Shown: in pieces, positions 1 through 6,755 of the stretch | Numbering within the stretch: the stretch's first letter is position 1 | How the letters are laid out: every line of letters starts with the position of its first letter | Origin: Patescibacteria group bacterium | GTDB taxonomy: Bacteria; Patescibacteriota; Minisyncoccia; Phycocordibacterales; DATDWN01 | Length of the DNA: 18,791 bases | Reading direction: 5' to 3' | Assembly: GCA_030916785.1 (NCBI GenBank) | Contig: JAUPVY010000002.1 | Span: 1-18,791 of the forward strand | Notes under the pieces: model-generated | The model's input: the letters and a program-made list of their open reading frames with translations, nothing else | Told to the model about the DNA's origin: nothing | Database searches by the model: none | Program-made: the position numbers and the translations under genes

Positions 1-197
1 AAAAAGTTTTTTTCGTCTCCTGCTTCTGTTGTTATAACATATGCCACGGCACGTATAAGTTGTCTTCCAGAAAGGCCATCTTTGACCACCTGGTCAAAAT
101 TTACCTTTGCTCCATATATATTCTTTGCGCAGTGGTATAAGTTTTGTGTATCTATAAAAATACCAACTCGCTGATTTTTGTGTTTAATTACACTCAT
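1..197 (-). CDS. NYN (LabA/DUF88-like) domain protein, 3' end cut by window edge
   Basis: Only the first 65 codons are in the window; the gene continues past base 1. The N-terminus begins MSVIKHKNQRVGIFIDTQNL and goes on YHCAKNIYG. A hydrophobic strand followed by D16 and N19 is the usual opening of NYN/PIN-like nuclease domains of the LabA/DUF88 type. Known members are putative metal-dependent RNases; the remaining acidic residues lie outside the window. The ATG at 195-197 is used because upstream sequence is very AT-rich and noncoding. There is no clear Shine-Dalgarno. A weak promoter-like pair (TTGCTT and TATTAT about 16 bp apart) lies upstream on this strand. Family call is moderately sure; the cellular role is unknown. 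Confidence 0.7.
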   Translation of the reverse strand, partial: MSVIKHKNQRVGIFIDTQNLYHCAKNIYGAKVNFDQVVKDGLSGRQLIRAVAYVITTEAGDEKNF

Positions 198-289
198 AAA
201 ATAGTTTTAAAATTAATAATAAAAAGTTATTGCTATAAAGCAATTGTATCAAAAAATAGAAAAATAATCGCTTCAATTAGTTAAGAATT

Positions 290-400
290 AGCAAAAATGC
301 TCTAGATGCTAGACGCAGGAGATTTTGTGAGTGAGTCGTACTGTCGTACGATGAATAAGCAAAATCGAACTGCAACAACGCAGATGGAGTATTTTTGCTG
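290..400 (-). repeat. Hairpin repeat element, copy 1, behind rpsO
   Basis: A ~111 bp element whose reverse complement closely matches 1713-1825. Its ends pair: AGCAAAAATGCT (290-301) with AGTATTTTTGCT (388-399), one G-T wobble in 12. An inner palindrome GTCGTAC-TGTCGTACGA lies near 335-352. It starts 4 nt after the rpsO stop and reads in the sense direction of that gene. It may act as a 3' structured element or terminator, or be a mobile palindromic repeat. Confidence 0.75.
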
Positions 401-403
401 ATT

Positions 404-670
404 CTATTTCTTTAGACCAACTTTCTTAACAAGGGCGCTATATCTTTTTGGAGATTTTTTCTCGAGATATTTCATTTGAGATTTTCTGTCAGCAACCATC
501 TGTAGTAATCCACGTCGTGAATGGTTATCTTTAGTGTTTTTCTTTAGGTGAGAAGCCAAATCATCTATTCTTTTAGTTAGAATAGCAATCTGTACCTCTG
601 GAGAACCAGTGTCTGTAGCGTGCACCTGAACATCTTTAACGATTTTTGATTTTTTTGTCTTTGTAAGCAT
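404..670 (-). CDS. rpsO: 30S ribosomal protein S15
   Basis: An 88-residue protein (usual length 88-89) that binds 16S rRNA and helps assemble the platform of the 30S subunit. Family signatures are clear: HATDTGSPEVQIAILTKRI near residues 17-35, LASHLKKNTKDNHSRRGLLQMV near 38-59, and the basic C-terminus RYSALVKKVGLKK. In many bacteria rpsO is followed by pnp; here the next gene on this strand is an NYN-domain protein instead, after a hairpin repeat. It has its own promoter immediately upstream (680-708) and an AGGA just before the ATG. Identification is secure. Confidence 0.97.
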   Translation of the reverse strand: MLTKTKKSKIVKDVQVHATDTGSPEVQIAILTKRIDDLASHLKKNTKDNHSRRGLLQMVADRKSQMKYLEKKSPKRYSALVKKVGLKK

Positions 671-679
671 TGTTCCTAT

Positions 680-708
680 AGGATATCACAAAAGATAGGC
701 CTTTGCAA
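680..708 (-). promoter_or_regulatory. rpsO promoter
   Basis: On the minus strand TTGCAA (703-708), a 17 bp spacer and TATCCT (680-685) preceded by TGA form an extended -10 sigma70-type promoter. The expected start site is only a few bases before the ATG, so the leader is very short. Confidence 0.6.
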
Positions 709-753
709 GAGCCTTTTATACTGCTAATCCCTGGCTGTTTTAATGGGCCTCAA

Positions 754-782
754 TTATTTTGCGACACGGTTTGTGATATAAT
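754..782 (+). promoter_or_regulatory. Extended -10 promoter of the xer recombinase gene
   Basis: TGA directly precedes TATAAT (777-782); the -35 position (TTATTT, 754-759) is weak. The ATG follows 6 nt after the -10 box, so the transcript is predicted to be leaderless or nearly so. This supports the start at 789. Confidence 0.6.
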
Positions 783-788
783 TCACCC

Positions 789-1718
789 ATGGCTCGAGGT
801 CTTAAACAACTCAAACAACAATTTTTGGAATATATAGAGATAGAAAAAGGCCGTTCTATGAAAACCGTGGAGAATTACGACCATTACCTCTCTCGTTTTC
901 TCGATTTTACTAAAAACGACAACCCCTCCCTCATTACCGACACTTCTGTTCGCGAGTTCCGCCTATGGCTTAATCGTCAACTGACGGGGCACAAAAAGGC
1001 TGAATCAGAAACCTTGTCCAAAAAAACACAAAACTATTATCTCATCGCTCTTCGGGCTTTTCTAAAATATCTAGCTCGACAAGAAATCAAAACTCTTCCT
1101 GCAGAGCGCATAGAATTGGCCAAAACATCTGAACGCTCGCTTGACCTTATTACCCAGGAGGAGCTACAGAGACTACTCGATTCTCCAAATGGCACTAGCT
1201 TAAAAGATTTACGTGACAAAGCCATTCTAGAACTACTATTTTCTACTGGCCTTCGTGTTTCCGAGCTATGTTCCCTGACTTCCGATATAAACCTTAAGTC
1301 TGATGAACTGTCCATTCGTGGTAAAGGTGGAAAAGTCAGGGTTGTTTTCCTTTCCGATAAGGCCGAAAAGTGCGTTGGAGATTATTTGAAGGCTCGTAAA
1401 GATATAAGTGATGCACTTTTTGTTCCTATTGATGCTAAAAATTTTAATAAAAACAGCACAAGAAATTTTGGTTTTTTGGATAAAAGGTCAATAGAAAGAA
1501 TCGTAAAACAACACGCTACAAAGGCAGGAATTTCAAAAAAAGTCACACCGCATACAATGCGTCACCTATTTGCTACAGATCTGCTTTCAAACGGCGCAGA
1601 CTTGCGTTCTGTTCAGGCTTTACTTGGGCATTCAAGTATAATAACTACTCAGATATATACGCATGTGACAGACAAGCACTTACGCGATATCCACAAAAAA
1701 TTCCATAACAAGAGCTGA
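789..1718 (+). CDS. XerC/XerD-type tyrosine recombinase
   Basis: A 309-residue tyrosine recombinase of normal Xer length (about 300). The N-terminal SAM-like core-binding domain spans residues ~5-100 and the catalytic domain ~115-305. All catalytic residues are visible: R156 in TGLRVSEL, K179 in RGKGGK, H255 and R258 in HTMRH, H281 in LLGHSS, and nucleophile Y290 in TQIYTH. Xer enzymes resolve chromosome dimers at dif; with no phage or integron genes next to it, this is likely the housekeeping enzyme rather than a mobile-element integrase, though phage-type members look similar. The stop codon lies inside the left stem of a hairpin repeat that begins at 1713. No dif site is evident here. Confidence 0.9.
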   Translation: MARGLKQLKQQFLEYIEIEKGRSMKTVENYDHYLSRFLDFTKNDNPSLITDTSVREFRLWLNRQLTGHKKAESETLSKKTQNYYLIALRAFLKYLARQEIKTLPAERIELAKTSERSLDLITQEELQRLLDSPNGTSLKDLRDKAILELLFSTGLRVSELCSLTSDINLKSDELSIRGKGGKVRVVFLSDKAEKCVGDYLKARKDISDALFVPIDAKNFNKNSTRNFGFLDKRSIERIVKQHATKAGISKKVTPHTMRHLFATDLLSNGADLRSVQALLGHSSIITTQIYTHVTDKHLRDIHKKFHNKS

Positions 1719-1829
1719 AAATACCTCATCTGCGTTGTTGCAGTTCAATTTTGTTCACTCACCGTACGACAAGTACGGCTCACTCACAAAATCTCCTGCG
1801 CCTAGCATCTAAGGCATTTTCAACTCTTG
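1713..1829 (+). repeat. Hairpin repeat element, copy 2, behind the xer gene
   Basis: This matches the reverse complement of 290-400 over nearly its whole length, including shared blocks CATCTGCGTTGTTGCAGTTC and CTCACTCACAAAATCTCCTG. The ends pair over 18 nt (1709-1726 with 1812-1829), 16 Watson-Crick pairs. The central part holds CCGTAC-AA-GTACGG-like symmetry near 1763-1778. The left stem overlaps the TGA stop of the recombinase gene. Stem sequence differs from copy 1 but pairing is kept. Confidence 0.75.
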
Positions 1830-1838
1830 TTAACATGT

Positions 1839-1896
1839 AAGTCTTAAATTTGGCGAACTTCTCGTTCACCTCGAATCTCATCCAAATTTAAGGCTT
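1839..1896. repeat. Second hairpin element between near-identical direct repeats
   Basis: A 15 bp stem with one wobble, 1839-1853 with 1882-1896 (core CTTAAATTTGG/CCAAATTTAAG), encloses a smaller GAAC-GTTC hairpin (1855-1867). It is bounded by two 16-nt direct repeats, TTCAACTCTTGTTAAC at 1819-1834 and TTCAACTCTGGTTGAC at 1898-1913 (14/16 identical). The right repeat supplies the -35 box of the next gene. Confidence 0.6.
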
Positions 1897-1908
1897 GTTC
1901 AACTCTGG

Positions 1909-1937
1909 TTGACGAGCAAAGTATTTAACTGTATAAT
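1909..1937 (+). promoter_or_regulatory. Strong promoter of the 2001-2411 gene
   Basis: TTGACG (1909-1914), a 17 bp spacer and TATAAT (1932-1937). The expected start near 1944 gives a ~57 nt leader with a small TGGC/GCCA hairpin and a full Shine-Dalgarno AAAGGAG (1987-1993) 7 nt before the ATG. This leader style differs from most other genes here. Confidence 0.75.
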
Positions 1938-2000
1938 ATATATGTAATGTCATGACGACCTTGCTGGCCATAGCGAGCCATTTCCAAAAGGAGAATCGCG

Positions 2001-2411
2001 ATGAAGAAGATTTCAGTGTTCTTTGATAGGACCCTGCGGGAAGCCCTCAAGATGAATTCAGAGTGGTCAATCGCGTACCATGCAGCCCTCAATTTCTTGG
2101 CGGTAATCACCGCTTACGGTACTGATCCGCAAGGTACGTACATGTTGAGCTTGGGACACCCCCAGCAAGACTGCAAGGTTGGTTTCAACAAGTTCGTCTG
2201 CGGTTGTCATCACGAAAGTCAGTCTGTTCGAGAGATGTTCAACGAGGCTCATCGGGTCGAGGTTTGCCTCACACTCCGATGGTATAAGGCTCTGACCCTC
2301 GAACTGAAAGCCTATCGGGTTGGTGCCAAAGACGCGTACTTAAGCCTCGAGTTCATCTTCAACCAGGAAGGTTCGCCGGTAGCGGCAATGGGCACTCGCC
2401 AAGGGAGCTAA
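2001..2411 (+). CDS. Stand-alone protein of unknown function, atypical composition
   Basis: A 136-residue protein I do not recognise. It has no signal peptide or membrane segment and looks cytosolic. C58, C67, C69, H70, H71 and C89 could bind metal, but no known zinc motif fits. The start is well supported by AAAGGAG 7 nt upstream and a consensus promoter. Base composition is clearly richer in G+C than flanking genes, with codons such as CTC, GCC and CGG that neighbours use little. The gene is a complete transcription unit: promoter, leader hairpin, Shine-Dalgarno, ORF, hairpin and terminator. That architecture is shared with the gene at 8494-9351. Coding status is likely from the gene signals; the function is unknown. 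Confidence 0.7.
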   Translation: MKKISVFFDRTLREALKMNSEWSIAYHAALNFLAVITAYGTDPQGTYMLSLGHPQQDCKVGFNKFVCGCHHESQSVREMFNEAHRVEVCLTLRWYKALTLELKAYRVGAKDAYLSLEFIFNQEGSPVAAMGTRQGS

Positions 2412-2455
2412 GCCTCCTGTCCGTTGTGTAGGACAAAGTGCTGATGACCTGAGCG

Positions 2456-2487
2456 GCGCCGGAGAATATCCCGGCGCTTTTCTTTTA
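2456..2487 (+). terminator. Rho-independent terminator of the 2001-2411 gene
   Basis: The perfect stem GCGCCGG/CCGGCGC (2456-2462, 2471-2477) is followed by TTTTCTTTT. A smaller hairpin GTCC/GGAC lies just before it (about 2419-2434). Confidence 0.9.
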
Positions 2488-2511
2488 TAAAAACAAACAT
2501 GTTATGATTGT

Positions 2512-2636
2512 TAGAACTTACATAGATGGATGCAGTTCGAGACGGAATGTTCAAAAGACGAGGAGATGTACACGTCGTACATTGACGAGAATTTTGGACG
2601 TTCCAACAAAGAAATGCGCCATATATGGAAGTTCTA
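2512..2636. repeat. Long imperfect palindrome upstream of exonuclease III
   Basis: Three separate paired blocks share one centre at base 2574: AGAACTT/AAGTTCT (2513-2519, 2629-2635), GGAATGTTCAAAA with TTTTGGACGTTCC (2544-2556, 2592-2604), and ATGTAC/GTACAT (2566-2571, 2577-2582). In all about 36 of 59 positions pair. The right end reaches 4 nt from the xth start codon. It may be a structured leader or a decayed palindromic mobile repeat. Confidence 0.65.
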
Positions 2637-2639
2637 CTT

Positions 2640-3440
2640 ATGAAAATTGTTTCATGGAATGTAAATGGCTTACGGGCGGTGCACAAGAAAGGTCTTTTTG
2701 TGCCTTTTATAGAAAAACTCAATCCAGATATAGTGTGTTTGCAGGAGACAAAATCCATGCAACATCAAAATGAGGTGGATTTGAGTCAGTTCGAGGAATA
2801 CTGGAACTCGGCTGAAAAACCTGGTTACAGTGGAACATCTATATTTAGTAAAGAAAAACCCATTCAGGTTATATTTGGTTTGTCAGAAGAGTTATGCAAG
2901 AAATACAAACTTTCAGACGATGATTATGGGGATCCAAATAAAGAAGGTCGCGTTTTGACAGCAGAATTCAAGGATTTTTTCTTGGTAAATGTTTATACCC
3001 CAAATTCCAAAGAAGACTTAAGTCGGCTTAAGCTTCGTCATAAACATTGGGACCCTGCCTTTCTTGAGCATGTGGATGCTCTGCAAAAGACCAAACCAGT
3101 TGTTTTCTGTGGAGATTTAAACGTGTCGCATACAGAAGACGATCTAGCCAACCCAAAACAAAATGTCGGCAAACACGGTTTTACAAACGAAGAAAGGGAG
3201 GGTATAGACAAAATAATCTCTAGTGGATTTGTAGATACATTTCGAAATTTTACGAAAGGAAATGGTCACTATACATGGTGGACTCACTGGGCAAACGCAC
3301 GTTCCAGAAATGTTGGTTGGAGGATAGATTATTTTTTTGTAAGTAAAAAACTTTTACCAAAAGTAAAAAACAGCATTATTCACAGCGATATTTTTGGTTC
3401 CGACCACTGCCCTATTGAAGTAGAAATTGATTTAAAATAA
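2640..3440 (+). CDS. xth: Exonuclease III / AP endonuclease
   Basis: A 266-residue member of the exonuclease/endonuclease/phosphatase fold, matching ExoIII length (~268). It cleaves DNA at abasic sites and removes 3' blocks in base-excision repair in the cytosol. Active-site residues are in place: N7 in SWNVNGLRA, E36 in LQETK, Y119 in VNVYTPN, D159 and N161 in CGDLNVSHT, and D255-H256 in GSDHCPIE. The WWTHWANARSRNVGWRIDYF block (213-232) is the typical DNA-facing loop. An in-frame ATG lies five codons upstream (2625), but MKIVSWNVNG is the conserved family start. No Shine-Dalgarno is seen. It converges on trmB1 with only 4 bases between the two stop codons. Confidence 0.95.
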   Translation: MKIVSWNVNGLRAVHKKGLFVPFIEKLNPDIVCLQETKSMQHQNEVDLSQFEEYWNSAEKPGYSGTSIFSKEKPIQVIFGLSEELCKKYKLSDDDYGDPNKEGRVLTAEFKDFFLVNVYTPNSKEDLSRLKLRHKHWDPAFLEHVDALQKTKPVVFCGDLNVSHTEDDLANPKQNVGKHGFTNEEREGIDKIISSGFVDTFRNFTKGNGHYTWWTHWANARSRNVGWRIDYFFVSKKLLPKVKNSIIHSDIFGSDHCPIEVEIDLK

Positions 3441-3444
3441 AATA

Positions 3445-4218
3445 TTATTTAGCTATACTCCACAGAATTTCGAAGCGATTTTTTTCTTCCGTAGCGAGGG
3501 TTAGGTTTTCAATAACTGTAGCAAATGGTTTTTCTTCTGAATGGGCGATATAAATTATTTTGTCCGGAAGAATACACACCTCAGTACGTTGATCAAAAAT
3601 ATTTTGTGGTAAAACTCTGGTCTGTCTTAACTCCTTCTCATTGTTTTTTGTTATTTCCCCGAGGTTCTCTTTGTCAGGACTTATTGCTCTCACTCTTATT
3701 TTTCTATCCAGCCTATTTTTAAGATATTTTTGCATCATATCGGTGTAATTATAGAAAACATCAGGGGTTCCGTAGACAATAAATTCACTACCCTCGGTAA
3801 GGCTTAGAGTTATATCATAAGCTTGTTTTACTCCCTCTATTCCCTCAAACATTCTAATGTTTGGTTTGGAGCGAATTTGGCTTGAAAGTGCGTTAAGTTC
3901 ACTTATGGATTCAGCGAATTGGTTTTGTTTGTTCTTTATATTAAAAAACAATTCATTTGGAGTAATTACGTCATAAACTGTTCTTTTTTTGTCTCTACTC
4001 AAACTCGCCATACCTTTTGATATTAGGTCGTCCATGACCACATAGCATGTCGTTCTTTTAACACCAGAAGTCTCTGAGATATCCCAAATTGAGGCACTGC
4101 CTAGTTTTAAACACGCGAGATAAACCATTGCTTGGTTGCTAGATAGGCCAATATTAGTCAAAACCCTGACTAAATACTCAGAGAATTGCTGTTTAGGTAG
4201 CATGCTTTGTGTTGTCAT
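3445..4218 (-). CDS. TrmB-family transcriptional regulator 1
   Basis: A 257-residue regulator. Residues ~15-85 form a winged helix-turn-helix (LSSNQAMVYLACLKLGSASI, then ISETSGVKRTTCYVVMDDLI). A short coiled linker (~90-118) follows, then a TrmB sensor-type C-terminal domain beginning near IRMFEGIEGVKQAYD. TrmB proteins control sugar and other uptake genes in archaea and are common in Patescibacteria. The gene is transcribed divergently from livK1, with both promoters in a 171 bp gap, so it probably senses that receptor's ligand or a related metabolite. The start at 4218 fits a good promoter with a short leader. The family call is strong; the ligand is unknown. Confidence 0.85.
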   Translation of the reverse strand: MTTQSMLPKQQFSEYLVRVLTNIGLSSNQAMVYLACLKLGSASIWDISETSGVKRTTCYVVMDDLISKGMASLSRDKKRTVYDVITPNELFFNIKNKQNQFAESISELNALSSQIRSKPNIRMFEGIEGVKQAYDITLSLTEGSEFIVYGTPDVFYNYTDMMQKYLKNRLDRKIRVRAISPDKENLGEITKNNEKELRQTRVLPQNIFDQRTEVCILPDKIIYIAHSEEKPFATVIENLTLATEEKNRFEILWSIAK

Positions 4219-4231
4219 AATTAATGACAGT

Positions 4232-4260
4232 AGTATATCACTTATGGTTTATATTTTCAA
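4232..4260 (-). promoter_or_regulatory. trmB1 promoter
   Basis: On the minus strand TTGAAA (4255-4260), 17 bp, then TATACT (4232-4237) preceded by TGA. Confidence 0.6.
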
Positions 4261-4270
4261 GTGCCAAATA

Positions 4271-4329
4271 TAACCTTATTTTAATTGGTGTATTTTGCAT
4301 TATTACGACATATTATTGACATAAGGTTA
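4271..4329. promoter_or_regulatory. Inverted repeat in the trmB1-livK1 gap, candidate operator
   Basis: TAACCTTAT (4271-4279) and its exact inverse ATAAGGTTA (4321-4329) lie between the divergent promoters, 41 bp apart. They are well placed as half-sites for a regulator such as TrmB1; binding is inferred. Confidence 0.35.
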
Positions 4330-4339
4330 TTTGTATATT

Positions 4340-4368
4340 TTGACAGTAACGTATTTTTGTTATAAAAT
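4340..4368 (+). promoter_or_regulatory. livK1 promoter
   Basis: A perfect TTGACA (4340-4345), 17 bp, TAAAAT (4363-4368). The predicted leader is about 15 nt, without Shine-Dalgarno. Confidence 0.7.
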
Positions 4369-4389
4369 ATCTCTATTAATCATAAGTTA

Positions 4390-5520
4390 ATGAAACATAT
4401 GAATAGAACAATAAAAATTTCGTTGTGGGTGGTAGCAATCATAATAATTGCCACAGTTGGGTATTTCCAGATTGGCAATAAAGCCAACAAAGATACGTCA
4501 ACAATAAAAATAGGTACATCCCTTCCCCTAACAGGTGAAGCCGCGAGTTATGGTGAGGGTATTTTGGCAGCTGAACAGTTAGCAATAAAAGAAATCAATG
4601 ACGCGGGAGGTATAGACGGTAGAATGCTAGAGCTTATTGCAGAGGACGACAAATGTGATTCAACCGGAGCTGCAGCAATGCAGAAACTAGTAGCAATAGA
4701 CAAAGTTGTCGCTGTGGCCGGTCTATTATGTTCATCCTCAGCTGGTTCAAGTGTGTCTATCGCACAAAAGGCTGGTGTTCCAGTGGTGATGATAGCGTCT
4801 GCTCCAAAACTAACTCAAACTGGAGACTACATATTCAGAAACTATCCATCCGATAACTTCCAGGGAAAGTTTGTGGCTGAATATATGTTCAACACATTAA
4901 AAAAGACAAAAGTTGCGGTTATCTATGTTAAAAATGATTGGGGTCAAGGAACGCAAGAGGTGTTTGTCAGTAGATTCAAAGAGTTGGGTGGTGAAATTGT
5001 CTATCTAGACGGCGTTAGTCAGAGTGCAACTGACTTTAGAACAACACTTACGAAAATGAAAACTTTCAGTCCAGAAGCAATATATATGCCAGTGTATCCA
5101 ACAAACGCAGGTCCAGCACTTAAACAAATTTCTGACCTAGGCATTAATATTCCAGTTGTGGGTGGTGACTCATTTAGTGGTGCAGAGGTCACAAAAATAA
5201 AAGAGTCTAATGGAGCACTTTATGTCACAGTAAAACTTGCATCGCTTGATGACTTCCAGAACAAGGTCAAAACCGTAATAGGTAAAACACCAAATCAATT
5301 TAGTTCATTTGGTTATGATGAAGTCAAAATGATCGCACGAGCCATCAAAAATGCAGACAGCACAGATGGAGCAAAGATCAGAAATGAGTTAGCAAAGATG
5401 AAATTCACAGAGTCAATTTCAAGCCTAAACGCCGAGTTTGACCAAAACCGAGAATTGAAATCAGCTGACTATGATGTGTTTGTGGTTAAAGATGGTAAAA
5501 CAGAAAAATATAGTCAATAA
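4390..5520 (+). CDS. livK: LivK-type substrate-binding protein 1 (membrane-anchored)
   Basis: A 376-residue periplasmic-binding-fold receptor of the Leu/Ile/Val-binding (Peripla_BP_6) family. One hydrophobic segment (residues ~9-27) anchors it; there is no lipobox cysteine, so it is probably tethered outside the cell by an uncleaved helix. The family opening IKIGTSLPLTGEAASYGEGI (39-58) and NDAGGIDGRMLELIAEDDKC (70-89) are visible; C89 and C114 may form the usual disulfide of the first lobe. It would deliver a ligand, probably an amino acid, to the LivHMGF core encoded downstream. It is divergent from trmB1 and followed by a terminator, so it is its own unit. Another ATG is at 4399. The exact ligand cannot be read from the sequence. 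Confidence 0.9.
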   Translation: MKHMNRTIKISLWVVAIIIIATVGYFQIGNKANKDTSTIKIGTSLPLTGEAASYGEGILAAEQLAIKEINDAGGIDGRMLELIAEDDKCDSTGAAAMQKLVAIDKVVAVAGLLCSSSAGSSVSIAQKAGVPVVMIASAPKLTQTGDYIFRNYPSDNFQGKFVAEYMFNTLKKTKVAVIYVKNDWGQGTQEVFVSRFKELGGEIVYLDGVSQSATDFRTTLTKMKTFSPEAIYMPVYPTNAGPALKQISDLGINIPVVGGDSFSGAEVTKIKESNGALYVTVKLASLDDFQNKVKTVIGKTPNQFSSFGYDEVKMIARAIKNADSTDGAKIRNELAKMKFTESISSLNAEFDQNRELKSADYDVFVVKDGKTEKYSQ

Positions 5521-5543
5521 ATAATTGTTAGCAAATAACAAAC

Positions 5544-5570
5544 AAAAACCACCTAACGGGTGGTTTTTTG
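5544..5570 (+). terminator. Terminator after livK1
   Basis: AAAAACCACC (5544-5553) pairs with GGTGGTTTTT (5559-5568) around a 5-nt loop, followed by the T-run. The flanking A-run makes it potentially bidirectional. Confidence 0.9.
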
Positions 5571-5575
5571 TTACA

Positions 5576-5603
5576 TTGACTATTTTTGGCCAAAGTCTAG
5601 AAT
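5576..5603 (+). promoter_or_regulatory. livK2 promoter with palindrome in the spacer
   Basis: TTGACT (5576-5581), 16 bp, TAGAAT (5598-5603). The spacer contains a perfect 10 bp palindrome TTTGGCCAAA (5585-5594), a good position for a repressor site. Confidence 0.55.
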
Positions 5604-5633
5604 TAAGATAATTACTAAACTTAATTTAAATAA

Positions 5634-6755
5634 ATGAAAAAAGTCATTATGTGGGTTGTGGTGGTCGTTTTGGTTCTATGGGGAGGGTACGCATTACTAA
5701 AAAAAGATTCCACAGACTCTACACAACCAATTAGGATTGGAGTGGTGGGTCCGTTTGCCGGGCCATCAGCGGCTTTTGGGGAGTTCATCAATAGAGGCAT
5801 TGAATTGGCCATGGCCGATCTTCCTGTTGAAATCAGAAATCGAATAGTGCTTGTCAAAGAAGATGATAAATGTACTGGACCAGACGCTATTAGTGCAGTG
5901 AACAAACTCATTCAGTTAGAAAAAGTAAAATATATGATCGGTCCTTTGTGTACGACTGCGGTAGTTGCTACAGAAAAACTATACGAAGACAACGGCGTCA
6001 TAACACTAACTGCCGGTGTTCCATCAGAGCAGATCGCAAACATGGGTGAAAACCACTTCACTTTTTCTCCAGAGATTAAATACATGATGGAAGCCTTGTC
6101 TGGATATGTAAGGCAAAACAACTTTTCACGTATCGGTATTATTTATGTAAAGGATGCGTTCGGTGAGGAAAATTATAATAAGTTTAAGGGCAATTTCGAG
6201 AGTAATGGTGGAACGGTAGTAGCAGCAGAGGGGGTTGAGAAAGGTTCAATGGATCTTAGGACTCAGATTTTGAAGGTAAAAGCAGCAAATCCAGATTCAA
6301 TATTTATTGCTTTAACTGGCGGTTCCATTGTTGCTGCGCTTAAAGAAATAGAAACACAAGGTTTGGGTAATGTGCCAAAGTTTGCAATTCACGGTTTTCA
6401 GACTGTTGATGTTCTAAATGGTGCAAAAAACGAAGCAGAGGGAGTTATCTACCCCTATCCTTCAAGTAATGTTTCAACAAAGAAAATCGAAGATTACGCT
6501 GTAAAATATTTTAATAAATATGCACAGCCAGTCGAACTATATTCCTCAAACGTATATGATAGTTTTAATGTGTTAGTCAACGCTATAGTCAAATGTGGGT
6601 ATGATGATAACAAGTGTGTGCAGAAGAATATAAAAGATACGAAAAACTACGATGGTGTTAATGGCACGGTTTCTCTAGATACTCGGGGAGTAGCTACATT
6701 TCAACAAATACTTTTAAAAACAGTTAAGGATGGTAAATTCCAGAATCTAAAATAA
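5634..6755 (+). CDS. livK: LivK-type substrate-binding protein 2 (membrane-anchored)
   Basis: A 373-residue Leu/Ile/Val-binding-family receptor. Residues 4-22 are a very hydrophobic N-terminal anchor without a lipobox. The family start IRIGVVGPFAGPSAAFGEFI spans 33-52; KEDDKC (C80) and GPLC (C106) reproduce the first-lobe cysteine pair of livK1, and a second pair sits in KCGYDDNKC near the C-terminus. Helix 1 reads MADLPVEIRNRI instead of the usual NAGGIxGR, so the binding pocket probably differs. It has its own promoter but no adjacent TrmB gene. Its TAA stop shares a base with the ATG of a methyltransferase (TAATG), so the two are translationally coupled. The ligand is unknown. Confidence 0.88.
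   Translation: MKKVIMWVVVVVLVLWGGYALLKKDSTDSTQPIRIGVVGPFAGPSAAFGEFINRGIELAMADLPVEIRNRIVLVKEDDKCTGPDAISAVNKLIQLEKVKYMIGPLCTTAVVATEKLYEDNGVITLTAGVPSEQIANMGENHFTFSPEIKYMMEALSGYVRQNNFSRIGIIYVKDAFGEENYNKFKGNFESNGGTVVAAEGVEKGSMDLRTQILKVKAANPDSIFIALTGGSIVAALKEIETQGLGNVPKFAIHGFQTVDVLNGAKNEAEGVIYPYPSSNVSTKKIEDYAVKYFNKYAQPVELYSSNVYDSFNVLVNAIVKCGYDDNKCVQKNIKDTKNYDGVNGTVSLDTRGVATFQQILLKTVKDGKFQNLK

Noticed and set aside
1716..1718. TGA as a sense (glycine) codon
   Set aside because: TGA ends the xer, trmB3 and HNH frames at expected protein lengths and complete coding frames contain no internal TGA, so the standard bacterial code fits.
290..1829. Inverted repeats flanking rpsO and the xer recombinase read as ends of a transposon
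   Set aside because: An essential ribosomal gene lies inside, each copy sits directly behind a stop codon in the same sense, and the recombinase looks like a housekeeping Xer. A repeated 3' element explains it better.
2408..2773. Open frames on both strands over the region upstream of xth
   Set aside because: They cross a terminator, the palindrome and the xth coding region, and have no gene signals or recognisable protein motif.
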